Part shown: in pieces, positions 9,222-17,509 of the stretch
Numbering within the stretch: position 1 is the first letter of the stretch
Layout: every line of letters begins with the position of its first letter
Source: an uncultured Pseudomonadota bacterium
GTDB taxonomy: Bacteria > Pseudomonadota > Gammaproteobacteria > Burkholderiales > Burkholderiaceae_C
Direction of reading: 5' to 3'
NCBI GenBank assembly: GCA_945952465.1
Contig: CAMFIB010000002.1
Coordinates: forward strand, 310,001 to 374,000
Length of the DNA stretch: 64,000 nt
Program-made: the position numbers and the translations under genes
Notes under the pieces: generated by a model
Told to the model about the DNA's origin: nothing
What the model saw: only the letters and a program-made list of their open reading frames with translations
Databases searched by the model: none

Positions 9222-9707
9222 ATGGCTACTGTTGACTATTTTCTGAAGCTCGATGGCATTGATGGCGAATCCGTCGACGACAAGCACAAGGGCGAGATTG
9301 ACATCCAGTCCTGGAGTTGGGGTGAAACTCAAATCGGTGCCCATGGCACCGGCGGTGGGGGCGGCGCTGGCAAGGTTTCCATGCAGGATTTCCACTTTAC
9401 GATGCGCGTGAACAAGGCATCGCCCAAGCTGTTCATCGCTTGCGCAACCGGCGAGCACATCAAGAAGGGCACTCTGGTCTGCCGCAAGGCTGGTAAGGAG
9501 CAGCAGGAGTATCTCAAGATTGAGCTTGAAGATTTGTTGGTGTCGTCTTACCAAACCGGTGGCTCCGAAGGTGGCCCGGTTCCGAACGACCAGATTGCGC
9601 TGAATTTCTCGAAGATCACCCTGATTTACAAGGAACAGAAGGCCGATGGTTCGCTGGGCGGTGAAGTGAAGTCGGGTTGGGACGTCAAAGCTAACAAGAA
9701 GGTCTGA
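9222..9707 (+). CDS. hcp: T6SS tube protein Hcp
   Basis: A 161-residue Hcp family protein. It opens MATVDYFLKLDGIDGESVDD with the IDIQSWSWGETQ motif, then a Gly-rich loop (GTGGGGGAG) and SMQDFHFTMRVNKASPKLF, the canonical Hcp1 pattern. Hcp forms stacked hexameric rings that are the inner tube and carry small effectors. A strong ribosome site (AGGAG) lies 9 bases before the ATG. It has its own leader region and a stable hairpin right after the stop, arranged as if for high, partly independent expression. Confidence 0.96.
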   Translation: MATVDYFLKLDGIDGESVDDKHKGEIDIQSWSWGETQIGAHGTGGGGGAGKVSMQDFHFTMRVNKASPKLFIACATGEHIKKGTLVCRKAGKEQQEYLKIELEDLLVSSYQTGGSEGGPVPNDQIALNFSKITLIYKEQKADGSLGGEVKSGWDVKANKKV

Positions 9708-9738
9708 CGATCGACATCTGAATACCGGTTGTTCCCTA

Positions 9739-9767
9739 GTCTCTGCAGGGCAATGCCTTGCAGAGAC
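9739..9767 (+). terminator. Strong hairpin downstream of hcp (terminator or attenuator)
   Basis: GTCTCTGCAGGG (9739-9750) pairs with CCTTGCAGAGAC (9756-9767) to give a 12-bp stem with one G:U pair and a 5-base loop, followed by a T-rich but interrupted tail (ATTTGCCTTTCTT). It lies 31 bases after the hcp stop. It probably reduces readthrough or protects the hcp message 3' end, and it separates hcp from the sigma-like gene. Confidence 0.6.
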
Positions 9768-9827
9768 ATTTGCCTTTCTTAAAACGTTGGCCCGCATAAG
9801 CGTTCACCGAAGGGCCTGTTCGTCCTT

Positions 9828-10577
9828 ATGACAGAGCCGATTCCCGAACTCAGTCGGTTGTGGCTTCGTCGGCATGCGCTGACGGGGGCCGATTTGGGCA
9901 CTCTCTATACCTTGGTTTGCGATGCTTTGGGCGCGTGCAACCCGCGAGAGTTGCGCGGCCTGTCGGATGACAAGGCCGAATATGTCGCCCAGTTCCTTCA
10001 CTTGAAGGTGTTTCGTCCCGCGGCTGTTGCCAACGACGATGGGCATAGCGCGCCAACCACGGCTTACGCCCTTTGCGCGTATTTTCGCCGTTACCTGATT
10101 GATTGCACCCGGTCCGCGGCCTTCAAATTCAACCTCTCGACAACAGACGATGCGGTGTCCGCGGTGGTTGAAAGCATCGCCAGTCAGGATGGTGAGGCCG
10201 GCATGGACGATGTGCTTGCTGACTATGGCTGGTCCGAAGCTCGGCTCCGTCAACAGTCACAGGACTTCATCGCCGCGCTAGACGAGCCGGAGCGCTTGTT
10301 GTTGGTGGAGGCATTTTGCGGCGAAGCGGCGGGTGGCATGTCTGCGGTTGCGTCCCGCCATCGCATTGCTTCTTATCACTACCGGGCCGGTAAGTTGGGC
10401 CTGGTGCTGCGCAAAGACAAGCTTCCAAAGGGTTATGCCACGACTGCGATCGGGCAATGGATCGAAAAGATTTTGAAAGTTGAGATCAAGGCGGAAAACA
10501 CCGAATTCGTGCGGGTTGTATTCAATATCCTTTGTTCGGAAACGTCTTTCATTGAAACCCCAATGGAAAACGCGTGA
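9828..10577 (+). CDS. Sigma-70-like (ECF-type) factor, first gene of the caspase module
   Basis: A 249-residue protein not matching any core T6SS subunit. Residues about 45-100 (EYVAQFLHLKVFRPAA, then CAYFRRYLIDCTRSAAF) look like sigma region 2. Residues about 150-195 (LDEPERLLLVEAFCGEA, then a helix-turn-helix-like ASRHRIASYHYRAGKLG) look like region 4. A C-terminal extension of about 50 residues is unassigned. The stop overlaps the next start as TGATG, so it is translationally coupled to a membrane protein, the usual arrangement for an ECF sigma and its anti-sigma. It could also be a sigma-derived adaptor without promoter activity. Assignment is by pattern only. Confidence 0.6.
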   Translation: MTEPIPELSRLWLRRHALTGADLGTLYTLVCDALGACNPRELRGLSDDKAEYVAQFLHLKVFRPAAVANDDGHSAPTTAYALCAYFRRYLIDCTRSAAFKFNLSTTDDAVSAVVESIASQDGEAGMDDVLADYGWSEARLRQQSQDFIAALDEPERLLLVEAFCGEAAGGMSAVASRHRIASYHYRAGKLGLVLRKDKLPKGYATTAIGQWIEKILKVEIKAENTEFVRVVFNILCSETSFIETPMENA

Positions 10578-11659
10578 TGTCGGAACACCATCAGCCCCTG
10601 CTATGGCCACCCCTGCCAGTTATCGCGCGAGAACTCGGCGAACTGGATGACCTCAACCTTGAGGACGATGAGCACGAGATCAAGGAAGCGGTGCAACTGA
10701 GTCGGCACGCGCAAAGGATTTTGCTAGAGGCCTCACGCCGTCGCGATCTCGCACGTTCGGCCCAAGTCCACGCACACCCCCAACCGGGCGACATCTATTT
10801 GATTGGACGCGACAGTCTATGGTTGCCAGTCATGCTGAATTTTGTAGTACGAGGCCATCAATGGCATGGGTGGCTGCTGGGGAGCGATGCCGATTGGGCT
10901 GGACCGTTCGATGTTTTGATCGAGGTCGACGATAGATCGACAGAGCCGTTTTGCGGGATGGTTCAAACTTGGAACCGTGTTGCCATTCGTGTCGACCAGA
11001 CCTCACGCTGGAGCGGTTCAGTCAGTCCGGCGCGCCTCGCCAGCATTCGCGCAGTATCCGACGAATGCCAGTCGGGCCTTCTGCCAGACACCGGCGCGAG
11101 TCGTCCTGGGCAGATCGGACTGCGCTCCACATTGGGCGATCTGACGGTGCTGACTGGAACCGTTCTTCGCCAACAAACCGACCCGCGTTTGGCATATCAG
11201 GCTTTATACCAGCGCTCGGCAGAGCGGTTGATGGCGGCCGTCAACGAGCCCGTCAAAGCGCTGGCGCAGAAGGTTGTGAGTGACACCCAGCTTGGATGGT
11301 TTGCGAGATGGTTCGGCGGCGGGTTGATGCGACCGGCGTTCTATGCCTTGGCATTGGTCGTGTTGGTAGAGAATATCTGGCTATTTAATGTGGGGCAGGA
11401 CGACATCCGATTCCGTAACAAGGCAGCCGAAGAGAGGCCCACGGTGTCCAACGTTAGTGTGCGCTGGGAAGCAGATGCTACGGCGACCGACATGCTAGAG
11501 GTTTTGACGACCGTCGATGCGATCGTAGTGGATGGCCCCTCGGCGGATGGCACCTATCGACTGCGCGCTTCAAACCCCTCAGAAGCCGTTCTGCAACTCA
11601 ATCGCTCATCAAACGTAGCCGAGGCCCACGCAATTCGTGAAACATCCAATGACGACTGA
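10577..11659 (+). CDS. Single-pass membrane protein, candidate anti-sigma-like partner
   Basis: A 360-residue protein with a charged N-terminal domain of about 250 residues (including GDIYLIGRDSLWLPVM and a WHGWLLGSDADWAGPFDV stretch of unknown fold). One membrane segment follows at about residues 254-271 (AFYALALVVLVENIWLF), then a short C-terminal domain of about 85 residues. That tail (residues 286-345, ending VDAIVVDGPSADGTYRL and more) resembles the small inhibitor-I9/subtilase-propeptide-like domain found in some anti-sigma proteins. Expected topology is N-terminus in the cytoplasm and tail in the periplasm. The ATG at 10577 overlaps the sigma-like stop. The 3' end overlaps the caspase gene by 11 bases. 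No ImpK/TssL or OmpA signature was found. Confidence 0.5.
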   Translation: MSEHHQPLLWPPLPVIARELGELDDLNLEDDEHEIKEAVQLSRHAQRILLEASRRRDLARSAQVHAHPQPGDIYLIGRDSLWLPVMLNFVVRGHQWHGWLLGSDADWAGPFDVLIEVDDRSTEPFCGMVQTWNRVAIRVDQTSRWSGSVSPARLASIRAVSDECQSGLLPDTGASRPGQIGLRSTLGDLTVLTGTVLRQQTDPRLAYQALYQRSAERLMAAVNEPVKALAQKVVSDTQLGWFARWFGGGLMRPAFYALALVVLVENIWLFNVGQDDIRFRNKAAEERPTVSNVSVRWEADATATDMLEVLTTVDAIVVDGPSADGTYRLRASNPSEAVLQLNRSSNVAEAHAIRETSNDD

Positions 11660-13694
11660 TCGCGTCATGATCTGCGTGAGAGTCGGCTTCCTGGCGTTCC
11701 TGTTTGCCGTATGTTCGAATGCTTGGGCGGCCAAATGGGCTTTGCTCGTCGGGGTTTCGGATCTGCCGGCCCAGTCCAAGGACCTTTGGCTGCGTGCCCC
11801 ACGAAACGATGTGCAGGCGATGCAATCGATGCTCGTCAAGCGTGGGTTCCTCGACAAAAACATTCGGGTCTTGGCAGATGGATTGAAATCCGCCGAGGAT
11901 CCCACCGCAGCCGCCATCCAGGCCGCCATGGCCCAGATCGCACGCAGTGCCGAAGCGGGGGATTTCGTACTGTTGTACTTCTCGGGCCACGGCGCCCAAG
12001 TGCTGGGTCGTCCCAAGCGGTACCGGGAGCCGGATGGTTTGTCCGAGATTTTCTTGGCGCGTGATACGGTGGGGTGGGACAAACAGTCGCGGGAAGTGCC
12101 AGGGAGCATTGGCGATGACCAACTCGACGCTGCGATAGATGCCATTCTCGCAAAGGGAGCTTTCGTCTGGGCGGTGTTCGACACTTGTTCGGCAGCCTCG
12201 CTGACGCGCGGTGGCCCTTTCAGTGTGGATACGGCAGAAGACTATATCCGTTACCGCGGTGCCCGGCCCGATCAGCTCACTGCGGTGTCCGGGACCAGGC
12301 CGTCCCCCATTGCCTCGAACGTGCTACGGCCACGCCAGCGTTACGTCGCTTTCTTCGCTGCGGAAAGCCATCAGTATGCGCCGGAGATGAAGCTGCCGCG
12401 AGGTTCTGTGTTCGGCAAGCCTCACGGCCTGCTGACCTGGTCTCTGCTGAACGCAATGGAGAACGCGGCGGTAACCTATCGAGAGTTGTTCCGTTCCATG
12501 CTGACGCTCTACCAGCCCGTGGTCGCCGAACTGGACAAGCGCTTTCCAGATCGTGAGCCACCCTCTCCGGTTGTCGAAGGATTACTCGACACCCCTTTGT
12601 TTGTCAACGTTGATCATCCCGTCGCCCGTCCTCCGATATTTTCGGGGATAGCCACGGGGCAGAAGCTCGCTGTGGACGCCGGCATCCTCGATGGGGTGGT
12701 GGCTGGCAAGCCTGTGCGAGTCACCATGGAGGGCTCCCCGGGCGGAATGGCTGGTCTGGTAACGGAGGTTCGGCTAAATTCGGCGGTGGTCCAGTTGACG
12801 GGCGTTGAGGTCAAAACTGGGTCCGTGAATGTTGCGATGATCGAACCACCTGAGGAATACGCTTTGCATGTCGCTGTTTCGAGCGGCGCGGATCAATGGA
12901 ACCGGCTGCAGGTCGATCTCGACAGCATTTTCCCAGTCAACATCCGAAGGACGCAGCGCGAGATTGCTGAATTGATCGTGTCGGACGCGGGATCAGGCTT
13001 CTGGAAACTTGAGGCCAGAGATGCGGATTCGGCTGGCAGCAAATGGGTCGCTTGGGCACTGAGTATCGGAGGCAGAAAAAACTTGAGTTGGCAGTCGACC
13101 GCCGCCTTGCTACGTGGGGCAGCCCAGCTCAAGTGGTACACGCTACTCGAGCGGCGTGCCAGGGTGGCAGGGAACGCAAACGACATGTCGGTCTCCGTCA
13201 AGTTGGCGCAACGGACTGATCGTGGCCCTATCAGTGTGGACCTGACCGATTCATCGCGTGCCCTCGCGCTAAAAAGTGGAAGCTGGATGTTGGAAGTAGA
13301 AAACGCATCCCGGCATTCGGTAGATTTGATTGCCTTGCTTTTCGATGGTCAGGGTCAGGTCCGCGTTCTGTATCCGCAAAACCTGGGGGACGCTAACCGA
13401 TTGGAGGCCAAGACGTCTTCCGAGCCCGTTCGTTTGCGGATTCCTCTCAAGATCGGCGATTCCGAGGTTGGCGCTTCTGAACATTTGGTGGTGGTGGCCG
13501 CGCCGGCGCGGCCGCAGTCAGCGCCGCGTTCGTTCGGCTTGGGGGACCAACGTCAATATTCGCTGCAGGTGGCCGAATTGCTGCGCGGATCGGCAGGCTT
13601 ACCGCAGAGCGCTGCGCTGGTTTTGCTGGCCGATCTAACAGCCGGAATCTATACTCAAACTCAGTCGCGTGAAGGAAAAAATCATGTCAGATAA
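11649..13694 (+). CDS. Exported caspase-like (C14) peptidase with DUF4384-like C-terminal domain
   Basis: A 681-residue protein. An N-terminal signal peptide (ICVRVGFLAFLFAVCSNAWA) points to export to the periplasm. The caspase fold follows directly (KWALLVGVSDLP), with the catalytic histidine in LLYFSGHGAQV (His114) and the nucleophile in AVFDTCSAAS (Cys180). Residues about 540-620 (VDLIALLFDGQGQVRVLYPQ, then LVVVAAPARPQ) resemble DUF4384, a domain often fused to bacterial caspases. The start at 11649 was preferred because it overlaps the upstream stop; ATG 11667 is an alternative that keeps the signal peptide. It overlaps hcp2 by 11 bases. The likely role is regulated cleavage of a periplasmic partner; the membrane protein next door is the obvious candidate. 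Confidence 0.82.
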   Translation: MTTDRVMICVRVGFLAFLFAVCSNAWAAKWALLVGVSDLPAQSKDLWLRAPRNDVQAMQSMLVKRGFLDKNIRVLADGLKSAEDPTAAAIQAAMAQIARSAEAGDFVLLYFSGHGAQVLGRPKRYREPDGLSEIFLARDTVGWDKQSREVPGSIGDDQLDAAIDAILAKGAFVWAVFDTCSAASLTRGGPFSVDTAEDYIRYRGARPDQLTAVSGTRPSPIASNVLRPRQRYVAFFAAESHQYAPEMKLPRGSVFGKPHGLLTWSLLNAMENAAVTYRELFRSMLTLYQPVVAELDKRFPDREPPSPVVEGLLDTPLFVNVDHPVARPPIFSGIATGQKLAVDAGILDGVVAGKPVRVTMEGSPGGMAGLVTEVRLNSAVVQLTGVEVKTGSVNVAMIEPPEEYALHVAVSSGADQWNRLQVDLDSIFPVNIRRTQREIAELIVSDAGSGFWKLEARDADSAGSKWVAWALSIGGRKNLSWQSTAALLRGAAQLKWYTLLERRARVAGNANDMSVSVKLAQRTDRGPISVDLTDSSRALALKSGSWMLEVENASRHSVDLIALLFDGQGQVRVLYPQNLGDANRLEAKTSSEPVRLRIPLKIGDSEVGASEHLVVVAAPARPQSAPRSFGLGDQRQYSLQVAELLRGSAGLPQSAALVLLADLTAGIYTQTQSREGKNHVR

Positions 13695-14253
13695 CCAACA
13701 CTATCTGTCTGCTGACGGCTTCGCGGGCTACGATGCCATCGCCCTGACGGGTCAGTCGCACGACATGATCATGTTCGTGGAGTCAAAAGGCGCACAGGTC
13801 GAAGGCGAATCGACGCGGGTCTATGGCGGGCGTGACGGTAAAAAGAAGGGGATCGATCTGATTGGTTGGCATTTCGGAGGCTTTTGGCCGCTCGATTTTG
13901 CAGCGGGCAGAAAAGCAGGAAATGTCAGACTTGATCAGTTTTGCATCGTCAAGAAAATTGATTCGACAACGGCCACCTTTGGCAAGTTCTTCAAGTCCAA
14001 CACGAACGATCTGAAGATCGAAGTGGCTGCTTACAAGGCCGGCGAAACGGACATGGTTCGCTTCATCAAGTTGATTTTTGAAGCTGCTTCAATGACGTCC
14101 TGGCAGGTCTACACCAGCGAGAAGGCCAATGGATTTCTCGAGGCCATGTCTTTTTCATTCAGGGATTGCACTGTCGACTCAGCGATGCAACTCAAGTCGG
14201 GCGCGACGGGGGCTGCTAACACGGTGCAGTTCAATCGCGGAAACGATAGCTAA
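13684..14253 (+). CDS. Divergent second Hcp-family protein
   Basis: A 189-residue Hcp-like (DUF796-type) protein, clearly different from the first Hcp. The N-terminal strand ADGFAGYDAIALTGQSHDMI, the VEGESTRVYGG segment and IGWHFGGFWPL correspond to the beta-barrel elements of Hcp, as does the later AMSFSFRDCTVD. It lacks the QSWSWG motif. The gene starts 11 bases inside the caspase gene and has a GAAGGA ribosome site, so it is translationally coupled to the caspase. It may form a specialised tube, a carrier for particular cargo, or a regulatory decoy of Hcp. Hcp fold likely, role unknown. Confidence 0.72.
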   Translation: MSDNQHYLSADGFAGYDAIALTGQSHDMIMFVESKGAQVEGESTRVYGGRDGKKKGIDLIGWHFGGFWPLDFAAGRKAGNVRLDQFCIVKKIDSTTATFGKFFKSNTNDLKIEVAAYKAGETDMVRFIKLIFEAASMTSWQVYTSEKANGFLEAMSFSFRDCTVDSAMQLKSGATGAANTVQFNRGNDS

Positions 14254-14274
14254 CAAGAACAATTGGGAGGAGTG

Positions 14275-15111
14275 ATGGACACGATTGACGCGGAGTCGTT
14301 GCTTAAGCAGGGGAACTGCAAGGGAGCATTGGACAAGCTGACGGCGCAGATTCGCGCCAAACCAGCGGATTCCAAACTCCGGGTCTTTCTGGCGCAACTG
14401 TTATGCGTCATGGGTCAATGGGAGCGGGCGCTGAACCAATTGACTGTGGCTGCCGAAATGGACCCTGCAGCCGTTCCCATGCAGCAAATGTATGGAGACG
14501 CGATTCAATGCGAGGGCGTCCGCGCCCAAGTGTTCGCGGGATCCAAGACTCCGATGATCTTCGGCCAGCCGGAAGAATGGCTGGCGATGCTGATCGAATC
14601 CTTGCTCCGAGCGGGCCGCGGTGAGCACGCAATGGCCGAGGGTTTGCGCGCTCAGGCCTTCGAAAAGGCCCCAGCCAGTTCCGGCACCATCAATGGCGCG
14701 CCGTTTGAATGGATCATGGACGCGGACGCACGAATTGGGCCTGTCCTGGAAGCCTATGTCAAAGGCCGTTATTACTGGGTGCCGTTTACGCGCTTGTCGC
14801 GCGTTGAAATTGAGAAACCCGAAGACCTGCGTGACGCCGTCTGGACGCCTGCGCATCTTTGGTTCGACAACGGCGGAGAATCGATCGCGCTGATCCCGAC
14901 CCGGTATGCCGGAAGCGAGGCCAGCGCCGATGGCTTGTTGCAGTTGTCGCGCAAGACCGAATGGATCGAAAAAAGTGCCGATGTCTATTACGGCCTAGGA
15001 CAACGCAGTTTTGCCACGGATGCCGACGATGTCGCGCTGCTGGACATTCGCGAACTGGTGTTCAACGCGGCGGCCGATTCAGGCGCGGCGGCTGCGACGG
15101 ATCAAGGCTGA
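14275..15111 (+). CDS. tagJ: T6SS accessory protein TagJ (ImpE family)
   Basis: A 278-residue ImpE/TagJ protein. The N-terminal half is TPR-like (AESLLKQGNCKGALDKLTAQ, RVFLAQLLCVMGQWERALNQL). The C-terminal half carries the conserved FEWIMDADARIGPVLE and GRYYWVPFTRLSRVEI segments. In Pseudomonas the homologue HsiE1 binds TssB and modulates sheath handling with ClpV. The ATG at 14275 has GGGAGG 4 bases upstream, which decides the start. TagJ marks a subset of T6SS clusters and fits the local order before tssE. Confidence 0.88.
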   Translation: MDTIDAESLLKQGNCKGALDKLTAQIRAKPADSKLRVFLAQLLCVMGQWERALNQLTVAAEMDPAAVPMQQMYGDAIQCEGVRAQVFAGSKTPMIFGQPEEWLAMLIESLLRAGRGEHAMAEGLRAQAFEKAPASSGTINGAPFEWIMDADARIGPVLEAYVKGRYYWVPFTRLSRVEIEKPEDLRDAVWTPAHLWFDNGGESIALIPTRYAGSEASADGLLQLSRKTEWIEKSADVYYGLGQRSFATDADDVALLDIRELVFNAAADSGAAAATDQG

Positions 15112-15122
15112 GGTCGCGCTGC

Positions 15123-15629
15123 ATGCCCAGCCTGACCGCACAGGAACGGCTTCAACCGTCACTTCTCGACCGCCTGCTCGACGACGAGCCTGACCATCGG
15201 AAAGAGAGCCTTGAAGATCGTGTGATGACCAAGCAAGCACTGCGTCAGGCGGTGCTGCGCGATCTCGGTTGGCTGTTCAACGTCACCAATCTGTCGGATG
15301 AGTTGGAGCCGGATCGCTATCCGCAAAGTATCAAGTCCGTCGTCAACTTTGGGCTGCCCCCATTGTCCGGCCAATACGCCTCAACGGTTCAGCGTTCGTC
15401 CATCGAGCGCACGATACGCGACGCCATTCTGGAATTCGAGCCCCGGTTGCTGGGCCATACCGTGCAGGTCGAACTGATCATGGACCGCTCGGTGCTGGAC
15501 ATGCACAACCAGGTCAGCGTGCGGATCCGCGGCATGTTGTGGGCTCAGCCGGTTCCGCTGGAAATTCTTTTGCGCACCGAAATCGACCTCGAAGAAGGTC
15601 GGATCCAGGTGATGGAGGCCGCAGGGTAA
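15123..15629 (+). CDS. tssE: T6SS baseplate protein TssE (gp25-like)
   Basis: A 168-residue TssE, homologous to phage T4 gp25 lysozyme-like baseplate wedge proteins. Visible are QPSLLDRLLDDEP at the N-terminus and the conserved RSSIERTIRDAILEFEPRLL stretch, which contains the family's EPRL motif, then VRIRGMLWAQPVP. It anchors the sheath to the baseplate. The ATG at 15123 starts 11 bases after the tagJ stop. tssF begins 5 bases after its stop. Confidence 0.93.
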   Translation: MPSLTAQERLQPSLLDRLLDDEPDHRKESLEDRVMTKQALRQAVLRDLGWLFNVTNLSDELEPDRYPQSIKSVVNFGLPPLSGQYASTVQRSSIERTIRDAILEFEPRLLGHTVQVELIMDRSVLDMHNQVSVRIRGMLWAQPVPLEILLRTEIDLEEGRIQVMEAAG

Positions 15630-15634
15630 CCGCG

Positions 15635-17509
15635 ATGGACCCGCGACTGTTGAGACTGTACGAGCAGGAGCTCCGCTACTTCCGGGAAGCAGGGGCGGAG
15701 TTCGCCCGCGAGTTCCCTAAGATCGCGGCCCGTTTGGGCATGGACGGACAAGAGGTCGCTGACCCTTACGTCGAACGCTTGATCGAAAGCACGGCCTTCC
15801 TTGGTGCAAGGGTGGCGCTGAAGTTGGACGCGGAGTTTCCGCGCTTCAATGAGAGCCTGCTCAACATCATCTACCCGCACTATCTGCAGCCGACACCGGC
15901 GATGGTGGTGAGCTGTTTCCATCCCAACCTGCTCGACGGCAATCTGGGCAAAGGCATCAACGTCCCACGAGGGACGGTTCTGCGCGCATTGCGGCCGGCA
16001 GGACAGTCGACGCATTGCGAGTTTCGCACCGGGTCTGATCTGATGCTATGGCCAATCGAACTGCAATCTGCGGAGTACTTCTCCTTTGCCCCCGATTTGC
16101 CTTTGGCCTCCATGGGTCTCGCGCAGAAGGTCAAAGGCGGCTTGAGGTTGAGGTTGCGAGCAACCGCGGGTCTGACCTTCGATCAAATCGCGATGGATGC
16201 CTTGAAGCTCCACTTCGCGGGCAACGAGGACGAAGCATTCCGGTTGCATGAGTTGTGTTTGTCACGCTGCATCGGTGTGCTCGTCGGTCCCGCAAGCCGC
16301 CCCATGTCGTGGCACAAATTGCTGGCCGGCGACGTCGTGAAGCAGATCGGTCTGGAAGATGATGAGGCTTTATTGCCGGTTACGCTTCCGACCTTTCAGG
16401 GCTATCGTCTGCTGCAGGAGTATTTCGCCTTCCCCCAGCGATTGTTGTTCGCGGAGGTTCAAGGCCTGCGGCGTATCCTTGCGCAGGCCCAGACCGATGC
16501 GATCGATGTCTGTCTGCTGTTCTCCGCCGGAGCGGCCGACTTGGAGGGGATGATCTCGACCGAATCTGTCGCGTTGAATTGCGTGCCAGCCGTGAATCTT
16601 TTCCCAAAGCGGGCGGATCGCATTCACGTCACCGATTCTGTCAATGAATTCCATGTGGTGCCGGATCGCACCCGGCCCATGGACTTCGAGGTACACAGCA
16701 TCCGCGAGATCATTGGTTACGGTGCCGGCAATGCCAGCGAAGAAACATTCCATCCGTTCTACTCCGCTTTTCACACGGAGCATCCCGATCATTTAGCCTA
16801 TTTCACCGCCCGGCGCGAACCGCGCTTGCTGTCGATCAACCAGCGCAAGAACGGTCATCGAACCAGCTACACCGGCTCCGAAGTCTACGTCTCGTTGGTT
16901 GATCCCAAGGAGTCACCATTCTCGGCGCGGTTGAAGCAGCTCTCCATCGACACGCTGTGCACCAACCGAGACCTGCCGTTGATCATGTCGCTGTCTCCGA
17001 CCGAAGGCGACTTCAGCGTGGAAGCTTCCCTTCCGGTGGAGCGCATCCAGTGCATCCGCGGGCCATCCAAGCCGTTCTCGCCCGTGCACACGGGAACGCT
17101 GGCATGGCGCCTGGTGGATCACCTATCGTTGAATTACCTGTCGCTGCTGGACGCTAGCAGCGAACAGGCCTCGTCAGCGCTGCGAGACATCTTGGACTTG
17201 TACGTGACCAACACTGACCCGGCCATGCGCACCCAGTTACGGGGCTTGGTCGGCGTTGGATCCAAGCCGTTGGTGCGCCGCTTGCCGATGCCAGGCCCCA
17301 TCGCGTTTGGGCGAGGGCTCGAGATCACATTGACTGTGGACGAATCGGCATTTCATGGCGCCAGTGCTTTTCTGTTCGGTTCGGTGCTCTCGCGCTTTTT
17401 GGCGCGTCACGTGACGATGAATTCCTTTGTTGAAACCGTGCTCCGCGGCAACTTGCGGGGCGACATCATGCGATGGGTGCCGTCATGCGGAGCCAGGCCG
17501 ATTTGCTGA
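15635..17509 (+). CDS. tssF: T6SS baseplate protein TssF (ImpG)
   Basis: A 624-residue TssF/ImpG/VasA protein of normal length. The start MDPRLLRLYEQELRYFREAG is diagnostic, followed by EFAREFPKIAARLGM and DPYVERLIESTAFL. The C-terminal FGRGLEITLTVDE and LSRFLARHVTMNSF are also typical. TssF with TssG and TssK forms the baseplate wedge. Its 3' end overlaps tssG by 37 bases, so the two are coupled. Confidence 0.96.
   Translation: MDPRLLRLYEQELRYFREAGAEFAREFPKIAARLGMDGQEVADPYVERLIESTAFLGARVALKLDAEFPRFNESLLNIIYPHYLQPTPAMVVSCFHPNLLDGNLGKGINVPRGTVLRALRPAGQSTHCEFRTGSDLMLWPIELQSAEYFSFAPDLPLASMGLAQKVKGGLRLRLRATAGLTFDQIAMDALKLHFAGNEDEAFRLHELCLSRCIGVLVGPASRPMSWHKLLAGDVVKQIGLEDDEALLPVTLPTFQGYRLLQEYFAFPQRLLFAEVQGLRRILAQAQTDAIDVCLLFSAGAADLEGMISTESVALNCVPAVNLFPKRADRIHVTDSVNEFHVVPDRTRPMDFEVHSIREIIGYGAGNASEETFHPFYSAFHTEHPDHLAYFTARREPRLLSINQRKNGHRTSYTGSEVYVSLVDPKESPFSARLKQLSIDTLCTNRDLPLIMSLSPTEGDFSVEASLPVERIQCIRGPSKPFSPVHTGTLAWRLVDHLSLNYLSLLDASSEQASSALRDILDLYVTNTDPAMRTQLRGLVGVGSKPLVRRLPMPGPIAFGRGLEITLTVDESAFHGASAFLFGSVLSRFLARHVTMNSFVETVLRGNLRGDIMRWVPSCGARPIC

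Noticed and set aside
10577-11659. Membrane protein as TssL/ImpK
   Set aside because: Only one membrane helix, in mid-to-late position, with no DotU motif; TssL has a C-terminal anchor after a helical cytoplasmic domain.
11649-13694. Caspase as a secreted T6SS effector
   Set aside because: It has a Sec signal peptide, which suits the producer's own periplasm; T6SS cargo is loaded from the cytoplasm. Not excluded, but less likely.
9828-13694. Relation to CRISPR type III-E caspase/sigma systems
   Set aside because: The gene set (sigma, membrane or target protein, caspase) is similar in idea, but there is no Cas protein or array, and the caspase here is exported with a DUF4384-like domain and not a TPR-CHAT protein.
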